A DNA stretch of 64,000 nt from Dreissena polymorpha (taxonomy: Eukaryota > Mollusca > Bivalvia > Myida > Dreissenidae), in contig NC_068359.1 of the NCBI RefSeq assembly GCF_020536995.1, positions 62,015,615 through 62,079,614 on the forward strand, written 5' to 3'. Below are positions 34,731 through 45,028 of this stretch, in pieces. The position numbers were made by a program, and so were the translations under genes. Positions within the stretch are counted from its first letter, which is position 1; each line of letters begins with the position of its first letter. Under the pieces are notes generated by a model that saw only the letters and a list, made by a program, of their open reading frames with translations, ran no database searches and had not been told where the DNA came from.

Positions 34731-34972
34731 ATTGACATCCTGGTTGTAATTTTTCTTGCGCATCGTTATTTTCTTGCCGACATTAAAATCAAGCAATAGA
34801 TATTGATTGTAGTTCTCAATGAGATGCATGCACATGTGAAGTTTAAAGAGCATAGACTCAAGGGTTTTCATTTTATGAGCAAGGTTAAAGTTTTCGGACA
34901 GAAACACACATACAATGACAGACAGGCCAAAAATAATATACCCTCGATCATTCGATCCGGGGGCATAAAAAT
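34731..34972 (+). mobile_element. 3' part of a Helentron-like element, CCGGGGGCATAAAAA family
   Basis: The end is the hairpin CCCTCGATCATTCGATCCGGGGG followed by CATAAAAATGG; 'GACAGACAGGCC' precedes it. No 5' end of this family is seen, because the preceding element runs up to 34730. Confidence 0.5.
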
Positions 34973-34984
34973 GGAAACTTACAT

Positions 34985-36785
34985 ACACATTTGAAAAATA
35001 GGACTTTGTTAATGATATAATTGAAAATTGTAACCTGTTAGATATTTGGCGTACATTAAATCCATCCGAGTGCAAATTTCGTAGTATTCAAACAACAAAC
35101 CAACTATATACTGCAGGCTAGACTACTTCCTTATATCAGAATCACTATGCAATATAATCGATAACTATTGCATCAAACCAGGTTTTATGACCGATCATTC
35201 CCTTGTTGCTCTAAAACTAAACAACATTCAGCCCGAACGGGGACCAGGCTATTTTAAATAAATTAACAGCAATTTGTTAGATGCTCAATATCATGCCAAA
35301 ATAAAACAGGGGATAACATATACAGTACAAAATAACAAAGATGCAAACCCAAATACTGTGTGGATGATTATAAAAGGTAATATACGTAATACAACACTAA
35401 GATACACATCATTTAAACAAAAAGAAACACACAAACTTGAAGAAAAAACACTTCATGATATAGAAACATTACAAAGACAACTACATAACACAATTACCAT
35501 CAACAAAGCCACAATTGAATGTAAAATCCTTTTAAAAACAAGTGTTAGAAGAGATTTATCATTAACAGCTTAATGGAATAATCATAAGGGCGAGAGCTAA
35601 ACACGCAGAACACAATGAAACCAATATAAAATATTTTGCAAACATCGAAAAGCGTAAAAGTGAACAAAACATTCACAAACTTGTTATAAACGACATTGAA
35701 GTAACCTGAAGGACTCCTTACAAAATATGAATGTGGAATGGCACGTAAAGACATGCAAAATAATAAAAGTCCGGGATCCGATGATATAACAATTGAATTC
35801 TACAAAATATTTTGGAATGAAATTAAAACATATTAAAATAATTCTCTAAACTACTCTTTCAATAATAAAAATCTAACTGTCCTGCAAAAACAAGGTATTA
35901 TATCACTTATTCCTAAACCTGCGAAAACCCTTGAAACCTTATCAAATTGGCGCCATATAAGTTCATTAAACATCGACTATAAAATCGCAATGAAAATCAA
36001 AGCGAATAGAATACAAAATATTACCTTCAATTATTTCCAGTTCACAATCCGGTTTTATTAAAGGGCGCTATATCGGCGAAAATGTACGATTAATTTTATT
36101 TAAGCAACACAAATAAATCGGGCCTTAGATTATTCGCAGACTTTGAAAAAGCATTCGACTCACTCGACCATGTCGATCATGCCTTTATGTTCACAAGTTT
36201 AGAGAAAATGAATTTTGGAGAAAATATGATAAAATGGATAACACTTTTTAATACTGACATAAGTAGTCTTATTATAAACAATGGCTTCTTTTCTGGAACT
36301 TTTAATATCGAAAGAGTTGTAATACAGGGATGTCCACACTCATCTTCATTATTTGTTATACGTATAGAATTCCTATCACATTAAATACAGTCTAACCCAA
36401 ATAAAAATGGTATAGTTGTCAAACCGGGCGAAGAAATCAAACAGCCATTATTCGCCGATGACGCAACTTACTGTACTTTGCAATAATAATCTTAGCTCCT
36501 TTAATAATTTGATAGAATCACTTACCCTGTTTGGAAACGTATCGGGACTAAAACTAAACAAATGTAAATGCACTGTGCTTAACGTAGGTAATAACAGCCA
36601 TACAAACAATCATCTTAAAACGGAAATGAACTTCAATTTGACATCAAACGAAGCATCAACGTTCAGCATAACATTCACAAACAATGACAATAAAACAATC
36701 TTGAAAACGTTTTACCCAAACTACATTCAAACACTGTCTTAAATCATGGTAACATCGAAAACTAATCTTAATTGGAAAAAATAAC
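34985..36785 (+). mobile_element. Decayed LINE (L1/Tx1-like), endonuclease and reverse transcriptase part
   Basis: Plus-strand frames give the end of an AP-type endonuclease (LDIWRTLNPSECKF; TDHSLVALKL) and then reverse transcriptase motifs: SPGSDDITIEFYK, LISLIPKPAKTLE, WRHISSLNIDYKIA, LFADFEKAFDSLD (with the first catalytic Asp) and PLFADDAT (the YADD box). Overall order and motifs fit the L1/Tx1 group common in invertebrates. Several frame changes and stops separate the segments, so it cannot move by itself. The 5' part, including most of the endonuclease, is missing. A Helentron-like element is inserted at 36792-37281. Confidence 0.8.
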
Positions 36786-36791
36786 TGTATT

Positions 36792-37281
36792 AAAAAGAGA
36801 TGTGTTCGTCAGAAACACAATGCCCCCTATTGCGCCGCTTTGAAATAAAACAATTTTTTTTTTTTGACCTTTGACATTGAAGGATGACGTTGACCTTGAA
36901 CTTCCACCACTCAAAATGTGCATCTTCATGAGAACGCCGCTTTGAAAAAAAAATATTTCTTTTACTTTTGACCTTGAAGGATGACCTTGACCTTGAACTT
37001 CCACCACTCAAAATGTGCAGCTTCATGAGAATGCCGCTTTGAAAAAAAAATTGACCTTTGACCTTGAAGGATGACCTTGACCTTGGAGTTCCGCCACTCA
37101 AAATGTGCAGCTTCATGAGCTACACATGCATGCCAAATATCAAGTTGCTATCTTCAATATTGCAAAAGTTATGGCCAACGTTAAAGTTTTTTTTTTCGGA
37201 CGGACGGACAGACTGACATACTGACTGACATTCTGACGGACAGTTCAACTGCTATATGCCGCCCTACCGGGGGCATAAAAA
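36792..37281 (+). mobile_element. Helentron-like element inserted in the LINE
   Basis: The left end has the hairpin TGTGTTCGTCAGAAACACA and the segment ATGCCCCCTA. The right end has a GGACGGACGGACAGAC tract and the hairpin ATGCCGCCCTACCGGGGGCAT, followed by AAAAACA. The 5' segment is complementary to the right arm. Internally there are three direct ~60-90 bp repeats with 'TTTGACCTTGAAGGATGACC' and 'CCACTCAAAATGTGCA'. The LINE reading continues on the other side, so this insertion is younger than the LINE. Confidence 0.75.
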
Positions 37282-37284
37282 CAT

Positions 37285-38430
37285 TTGCACAACCGAAATT
37301 AATATATATACTAACCGTTCATCCAAATTTTGATTATAAAATCAACGATGATAAAAAAAACGTCTATTTTTGACTTCTTGTGGGATGGAAAACCTGACAA
37401 AATTAAACGAAAACAATTAATACAACCTGTAGAGCTGGGAGGTCTCCAACTGACTGACATTTACTCGTTCCTAGATTCATTCAAATCCAGCTGGGTCAAA
37501 CGTATATTAGATACCACAAATAAGAGTAAATGGGCATTGTTTTGTCAAAATATACTAGCCAAATATGGTGGGTCTTTACTTTTTGAATGCAACATTAGTG
37601 CGTCTCTAATTCTTTATATAGCAAAAAATATATTAATATATAATATACTATCATCATTGATTCAATTCAAAAATATGTTGAAAGGAAAAAGTAATAGTGA
37701 AACCATTTTTTTATGGAATAACAAAATCATAAGAGCAAATAATAGCACGTTTTTAGCAAGACTGGTTTGAAAAGAGCATTAAAGGGGCCTTTTTACGTTC
37801 TGGTAAATTGACAAAATTAAAAAAAGTTGTTTCAGATTCGCAAATTTTCGTTTAAGTTATGATATTTGTGAGGAAACAGTAATACTGAACATTTACCATG
37901 CTCTAAATATATTCCAAGAGCATGTATTAAACTGGAATGAAATATTTATTATGTCTTTCAAAACAACAATCGACATAACACTTAAAAACGTTCAGTTCAA
38001 ATTACTAAATCGAATAATCGCGACCAATGAATATCTCTTTAAATGACAATTATGTTTCTCTAACTTATGTGACTTCTGTGGTGAAAACATCGAAACTATA
38101 GAACATCTATTTTGGGAGTGCAAATACATCCAACCTATTTGGAATCAGTTGACATCCTTTCTAGAAAAACAACAGCTAAACGTTAAACTATCCTTCTTAA
38201 ATTTTAGTTTTGGAATTAACTCATAGAGATCAATAGACGGTAAAAATATTGTGAATTGTATTCTATTGTTGATGAAATATTTAATCTTTAACATGGCGTA
38301 CAGAAAACAAATACTCATTTTTTTTTGTTTTATACATAGTCTGAAACTAAATATCCAGATTGAGAAACAAATAGCCCTCAGTAATGATACATTGCATATC
38401 TTTGAACAAAAATGGAATCGAATTTAATTT
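37285..38430 (+). mobile_element. Decayed LINE, C-terminal part
   Basis: The reading frame resumes with FDFLWDGKPDKIKRKQLIQ and ELGGLQLTDIYSFLDSFKSS, a conserved region after the LINE polymerase. About 38070-38150 encodes a zinc-knuckle-like end, CDFCGENIETIEHLFWECKY. A frame break near 37770 separates the two. The 3' end near 38430 has no clear poly(A) tail; a poly(T)/AT stretch follows. Confidence 0.75.
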
Positions 38431-39489
38431 TCATAATGCTTTGCCACTTATATACTATTCACTTGATGTTAGTTTATCATTTCATATATTATTTATTATT
38501 ATTATTTTCTTTTTCAAGCTTATATGATCATTTATAAAATATAACAGAACACATAATGATAGAAATATTACGAACCATGATCAAAAACATTATAAGGCAT
38601 ATTTCCTGTATACTTTGTTAGAACCATTGTTTGCAAATGAAAAACATGTATGCATACACTATATGCTTTAAAATGAACTAACAAAATATTATATCATATA
38701 ATGCTGAAATACCAACACCTTATTAATGCAGTTTATTTTGAATCAAGAACATGTGGACAATCATTAAAAATACGGAATTGAATAATGAATAAAATGCACA
38801 AATTCTCGTTCAAACAAATAGTAATGATAATTTTAGTATTAATAATACTTATAATTTTAAATTCTTTTTATATTCAATAATAATAATACATTAAAACAAA
38901 CTATTAGTTTAGGATTTTTTGGTATTCATTTAACAACGTCATGGTATTTACCAATAAATACACCCCATAGTAACATACACATACATAAATAATCAACACA
39001 GTAAAACTGGACCAATTTAGTGTTTCTATCGCGAAATGTAATGTTTTTAGTTTCACTTTCTGTTTGGATAGTTTTGTTAACACCGTAATTTCATTTTCAA
39101 AAGATAAAAATTCCGTGGTAAACTAATTTGAAAAGGGAAATGATATGGCTTATAGGTCAAAATACGTAACAAAAGAACGTTGACAGTGCTCTTTATATCA
39201 AAGTTTCGGTAGAAAGTCTAGTGCTATTTAAAAGAGCGTCGTATACGGCCTTGTAACAATATACTGATAACCATTTGGGTAGTAAAGTAGTAATAGAAGC
39301 CAAGATGGCGACCATAAGATACGAGGCCTATCTTGCGGAGGAATCCGGAGATAGCCGATGTATCACAATTGAGACACAATGTTGCAACACAACAAATGCG
39401 AATAAGCGTGTCGATATCGGCTTTAACACATAATACGGATCAATGTCATTACACAATCATGAAACAATCGGCTGCTTCTAACATTCATT
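38431..39489. other. AT-rich sequence 3' of the peptidase gene, nothing recognised
   Basis: It lies between the LINE end and the stop codon of the minus-strand peptidase gene (39490) and presumably includes that gene's 3' UTR. No exon or repeat with clear ends is visible. Confidence 0.45.
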
Positions 39490-40049
39490 TCATGTTGTAT
39501 GTGTTCGATTGTTTTGTTTTATTTCTTTTATTAATGCCTCATATTGTGCTTGAAATACATTTAGCGTTGATTTTATCTGCTGCAATTCCGCATATTGTGT
39601 TGTCACTACATTAAGCGTTGATTTTATCTGTTGTAGTTCTTGCATAACATTTTGTGGAAATGCTTTCAGTTGAGATAAACCGAGCTCTTCTAGAATTTTT
39701 GTAATAGGAGTAACAACGACAAGTCCTCCTGTTAAACCTCCTTCAACTATCCCAATGCACACAGGATCGCCAGTTCCTTCTTCTTTCACAAATACAGGCG
39801 ATCCGGAGTCACCAGGAACAGCAAAATCCTCTCGTATTGGCCGAACAAAGATTTGATTGTATAAAGTTATCCGCAGATGATCATAATCCCACTTATGTGT
39901 ATCTGTGCGTACAGTATTAGGTGCACACATTTCAATGGTACCCTCTGTGAAACCAGTTGCGCTTCCAACTTTAAAGCATCGGTTGTTGGTATTAAATCTT
40001 GTTGGTCCACACGTTTTGCCTGATACGAACTCAAAGTCCGAATCGACTG
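39490..40049 (-). CDS. Exon 3 of the peptidase gene: catalytic-Ser half and coiled-coil tail
   Basis: It starts after a TTTTTTCTTACAG acceptor and stops with TGA at 39492-39490. It encodes CFKVGSATGFTEGTIE, the GDSGSP box and IVEGGLTGGLVVVTPI, typical of the second trypsin barrel. The LQQIKSTLNV repeat pair then ends the protein. Confidence 0.87.
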
Positions 40050-43000
40050 CTGTAAGAAAAAAACATTAGTCTTAAATTAAAATTAAGACAATATGGCCTT
40101 AAGACCATAGATCGCTCACCTGAGAAATTTAAATAAAAATAAAGATTTTTATTTAATATGTTTACGTTGCAAATCTTTATAAATCATGCGATCCTAGGGC
40201 GTGGGTAGTTTTGACAGCACTGACATGATATTATTAAACTTAGAAGAAGAAACTATACACTGTTCAACACCAACTATTTAAACCCTGACCTTTGTGGTTT
40301 CAGAAAAGACGATTCTTGAACTAATTATCATATAAGTCTATATAAATCATTCCATCCCTGAGGCGGACTCAACATAGTCATGAATGCAACAAACTTAGCA
40401 AACAACCACGATGTGAAATGCTAAATAACAAACCACTGGGCCTTGCAATGTCAGAGGAGACGATTTTGTTTTGAAAAAGTGTACACAATAAACATTTTAG
40501 AAAATCAATTAACCCCTTAGGGTGGTCAATTTTGAACCAATGACATGAATGGAAAGGATTTGGTTGAGTACCAACGTATGACCTTTAACACCAAATATTA
40601 AACACCTTTATGTGTAGTTCCAGATAATATTTTTTAATTGTTGTACTTTTAACTCTAAATAAAAGCTTGTGGCCCCTGGAAAATAATATATATGCCCCCA
40701 CGTGCACTATTTGATCACACTTGGTAGAGGACCGCCATAATATATTGCATGACTAATACCGAACAACTCGGCCTTGCGGTTTCATAGAGGCAGATTTGTA
40801 AAAGTTTTCACTATATACATAAAAAAAAACAAGTTACCCCCAAAGCGGGGTCAATTTTGACCCCAGGGGCATAATTGGAACACTTTATTTAGAGCCACCA
40901 TTAAATGTTACACACCATATATTAAGCAATTCACCATTGTGGTTTCAGAGATGAAGATATTTATTATTTATTTATCAGAGATGAAGATATTTATTATTTA
41001 TTTTCTATATAAGTTTAGGATAAGGATTTGACTGTTGGGGCATAACCAGTTTGCAAACCAATGGTATATTCAATATTAATTAGAGTTGTCTAGAGTGTTA
41101 CATAAGCTTAATTTATTACCAGAGTGGTAGGTGACAAATTGTTTCATGATTACAAATATGTCAACAAAGTTGATAACATCAATGAATATTATTGAAATGT
41201 GTGTTTCAAAATCAATATATCCTATAATTAACAATTATTGTCTTACAGTTTACCCACAAGAATGCAGTATATGATACTTGATGGGACAAATGTAATTTAT
41301 TGTGTTTACACTATATAACTGTGTTGATGTAATTTATAGGGAAACGAGATAGCTTCAAGGCCGTGTCAGTTTTTTATCCTATGTGTATGATTTGAAAAAC
41401 AAACTTGGTTGAAAACCACCATACTTTTTATAAGCCTAATATGACACCTCTTGATCAACTTGATTACTCTATATTAGTCAATGAAAAATTATACGACACC
41501 GAGGGCGGGGCGAATTTTCCACAGAGACATATTATAAAAAACTTGATAAAGATCCGCAATTTGATGTTAAACACAAAAATCAAACCCATAAACCATAGAA
41601 GAATATAACAGTTATTTACTATATAAAACTATATAGATCGTGTGACCCTTGGGCGTGGTCAATTTTGACCCCAAGTGATTGATTTAAACATACTAGAAAG
41701 AGAACCACCATAAATTTAAGATGCCATATTCAAAACCTATCGGCCTTTAATAGAAGACTTTTGTTACTATATACTTATAATGAAAGCAGGTAATGACATG
41801 GTGCGTTAATTGTTACCCCAGATACATTATAAAAGCAACTTTAAAGAGAACCACCATACATAGTTACTCACCAAATACCAAAGCCTTTACCCTTGCGGTT
41901 TCATAGAAGACATTTTAAGTAATTTACTATATAAGTCTTATCATGTAACCCAATTTGTCCCTAGGGGCATGATTTAAAAAAAACTTTAACTGACAAGAAG
42001 ATGTCAAACATCAAATATTAACGCACTGACATTTGAGGTTTAAAGAAAAAGATTTTTGAAGTTTTATGTTTTTATATCTGTCTTAAAGTGATAGTATAGG
42101 TGTCTATCGCAACCGTTGTTTATTTTTGATGTTTTCACTTCATATACACTTATATTTGTTAATGTAGCATCAACATAATAAAACAATATCCAGGAAAGAG
42201 AAAAATAATGCATTTGAATATCAACCGTACTTTCGTTTGACAACTGATCATGCATGTACGAGGTGAACCTAAATTTAGTTTTAGTGCAGATTCGTTCATA
42301 CGACACAAAGACACCATTTTGTTTAACGGATCATTTCGGCTTAGAGGACTGGGTGAGTCACGTAAGAATATCGAATATAAAATATATGTATATAAACAAC
42401 TGGTAGCAAGATGAGTTGCAGATAATTGGCCAGTAACTACATTTTAACTAACTCTTTTGACTTGTTCATTCTTTTCAGCTCAATTCAACAGTGAAAAATG
42501 CCCATTATGTCACTTTAAGCTCCAATGACCTACATTTGCAATAGAACGGAACAATTTGAACAACCATGCAAGAAGGTCACACTATATAGTTAAAGGAATT
42601 TAATCACTTAAAATCTGTCAAGGGGAGAAGTAGGAGAAATCCTTAAGAAAAAAGTCACGAATGATCAACGGTCAGCACGGTATCCTTAAGCTCCCCATGA
42701 GCAATATGAGCTATTGTGAACTAAAATTAAATAGTTCTTTGCCTTTCAAGTATTTCTTCAAAACAGACATACACTTTAGAATATATATACATAAAATTTA
42801 AATCAAACCCCCAATTTTATCATTCAGTCACAGCAATTTCGAAATAAGATAAAATCGTCATACAATTGGTTGATGCATAACATGCGTCTTCTCATTGAAA
42901 AGAATATAAACATATGCTTTAAATAAAATTAATATCTCCGTAAAAAATAACATGCTTACAGTCGGATCTAGGTGTTGAGAGTTTTCCGCTATCTGGATGT

Positions 43001-45028
43001 CTCTTTTCTATCTGTATTAACGCGATTTCAATTCCTGTCTCTGACCCTTTACCTTCCTTATAAATAACTTCAACTATTTGTCCGAATTGATTCAAGTCAT
43101 CATTGGTTCTGAATGGTTGATGAATATATTTTTTTGACGGATGTATTTTTCCCCATAAAAGTCTTCCATTCTCCGATTTACATTCTTCCATTTCAGTAGC
43201 ACTTATTGCAACATGGGCGCACGTAATACCACACATACCATATGATGGATGTTCAATAAATACACCAAGTGTGCCATTTTGGTGACCTTCAATTTTACAA
43301 CCCATTTTTAATTTGTTAAGCACAACATCAGCATGGTTCATATATGGCGTAAAACTTCCTTGTCGAATTTCCTCACCGTGATTCATATAAGGCGTAAATC
43401 TTCCTTCTCGAACTTTCACATGTATGCCGTCATATGATTTTTTAAACAGATCTTCGTCAATAGGTATAAATCCCTTTGCGTGAACATACAAAACTAGACA
43501 CAGTTCTCTTTTTGAACCTTTCATTTGTTTGTTTGAACCTCCTCGTATTACATTAAGATACTTATGTTGTTGCATTAAATCTTCTGTATTATTTAATATG
43601 CATTCGTTAAGTCTTTCCATATCCTCGTAATTTTTTCGAAAGTCCTCAGTAATTGCTAGGTCGTCTTCACAAATATCTGAAGAAACTGTTTTGATAATAG
43701 TGTCTATATCAAACTTAGAGAGCTGCTGATGAATATCAGTTATGTTATCTTTGATTGTCAATACAAAAACAATATTTGTTTCATTTCCAATCGTGTATGC
43801 AGGATAGGAATCGATCACCCCGTGTACTTGTAAAAAGCGTTTACAAATTATATTGCAAAATTCTTGAACGTTTTCAGATGTCCGACCATATGTCACACAC
43901 ATCTCACGAAGGCGTGTTTTCGTATCTTCGCTGCAACATACACATATAGAGTGCTGAGAAATCTAGGAAAAACCAACATCAAATTGATGAAACAAGCCAT
44001 CTCTTCCAGATCAAACTACAGGACGTATAAATGTTCGTCATTCTTAAAAAATAAAGAAATGTCTAAGCAACAAAAAAGATTGATTCCGATATATCAGAAT
44101 ATAAAGAAATCAAGGATAGTAACTTATCAAGCAAAGAAGAAATAGTATACCTATTTAAACATATTTAATTAAACGAGATTTTGTCGAAAGCATCAGGCTT
44201 ATTGAGACAATCTACAGTCCGTTTCCTGAGTAGAACCAGTACTTGGAGTATTTGGACAGCTCTCAAGAACGCCCCCACAAGACGATCGAACACCTGACCT
44301 CCAGGCCGATAAGAAGGCGAAATATCAACTGCGTCTATAATTTTTAGTTTTTAAAAACTTGTTTTGAAGTCTATGAGGAGTTTTAGTTTGTTTCTTACAC
44401 TCATATAGAAACATAAACAACCATTCAGAAAAACATATATTTCGTATTAAAAAAGTAGCTTAACACCATAAAGATTTTTTTTTAACTCGCATTTACGCAT
44501 TATTTAAAATTATGACATGTTTTTAAAAGTTACCAGTCTTATTGAATTAATAAATAACTTATTGTTGCATGTCAAGAGGTTCCAAATAGAGAAAGACTGA
44601 CAGAGAGACAGGCAGGCGGACAGACAAATAGACAATTTATTCAGACTTACACAACACCACAGTGTACGAAGTTTAGATTTTAAAAAAACGTCACTGCCGA
44701 ACGCTTCAGTAAAATATTAAAACTTGGAAGTCCGTTTAAAATACCTTTATTAATGTTAAAAGAGTAAGCTCCATAAATGTTTACCCTGGCGGGTTACAAT
44801 AATTGGCCATAAAGATTTAAACCCACAGGGAAAGCCGGGGAAACAAAAAAAACTAGCAGCTTTCTTTGCATACATTGCAAGTTGCTGCCCTTTTTCTTCC
44901 CCCATCAGTGGTTCTATATCATTGCTGGATTCAGAGAAACTGGAATGTTCATTTTTGGCTGGCTGAAACTCGACATCATCAGCATCCTCCACTTGCTTCC
45001 CACATCTAAAGGTATATATAAACTTCAT
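39490..45028 (-). CDS. Trypsin-like (PA clan) serine peptidase domain protein, three exons, 5' end uncertain
   Basis: Model: exons 45028-44874, 43930-42960 and 40049-39490, phases 2 and 1, all AG/GT, giving 561 residues. The peptidase domain spans about residues 265-510: CGITCAHV supplies the His (about 291) and GDSGSPVFV the Ser (about 457). The usual Asp position reads GIEIALIQI, so Glu (about 353) stands where Asp is normal. Upstream, 53-230 has no family I recognise; FTPYMNH is duplicated 15 residues apart (230-236, 245-251). The C-terminus has a twofold LQQIKSTLNV coiled-coil repeat. No signal peptide is seen, so an intracellular role is likely. Molluscs have many trypsin-like domains fused to immune-type regions; function here is inference. 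Upstream exons may exist between 45029 and 48200. Confidence 0.75.
40083..42728 (+). mobile_element. Long Helentron-like element with ~200-bp monomers, in the peptidase gene's second intron
   Basis: The 5' end ACAATATGGCCTTAAGACCAT is a hairpin region, followed by TCGCTCACCTGAGA. The 3' end has AGCTCC..GAGCT and TGTGAACTAAAATT, a decayed version of the GGTGAGCTAAAAA end. Between them lie roughly 8-10 diverged monomers with 'GCGGTTTCATAGA', 'TCAATTTTGACCCCAGGGGC' and 'AGAGAACCACCATA' boxes. It opposes the gene's direction. A separate TTAA-type element sits inside it at 42083-42518. Confidence 0.6.
42083..42518. mobile_element. TTAA-type inverted-repeat element nested in the intronic element
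   Basis: The ends TTAAAGTGATAGTATAGG and (inverted) CATTATGTCACTTTAA match with a few changes and both include TTAA. No transposase is seen. Part of its interior (about 42168-42250) is found inverted at about 50290-50400, inside the foldback element. Confidence 0.55.
42960..43930 (-). CDS. Exon 2 of the peptidase gene: N-terminal region and catalytic-His half
   Basis: This exon is 971 bp and open throughout. It starts after a GTTGCAG acceptor and ends CGACT before GTAAGC. It holds the unrecognised region with DIHQQLSKFDIDTII, the FTPYMNH duplication, and the first peptidase barrel with CAHV. Confidence 0.85.
43931..44873. other. Intron 1 of the peptidase gene
   Basis: This is AT-rich intron sequence. 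A 'GACAGAGAGACAGGCAGGCGGACAGAC' tract (shown here only as a description; about 44597-44625) hints at a decayed Helentron-like copy, but no ends are visible. Confidence 0.5.
44874..45028 (-). CDS. Exon 1 (or first visible exon) of the peptidase gene
   Basis: It encodes acidic, Ser-rich DADDVEFQPAKNEHSSF..., ending LA plus two bases at an AAT/GTATGC donor. Two starts are possible: ATG at 45028 (GTCATGA context), or an acceptor TTTAG at 45006 joining to an unseen upstream exon. Both keep the same frame. Confidence 0.6.

Noticed and set aside
42064-42306. 80-residue minus frame inside the intron
   Set aside because: It lies in the TTAA-type element and shows no family resemblance.
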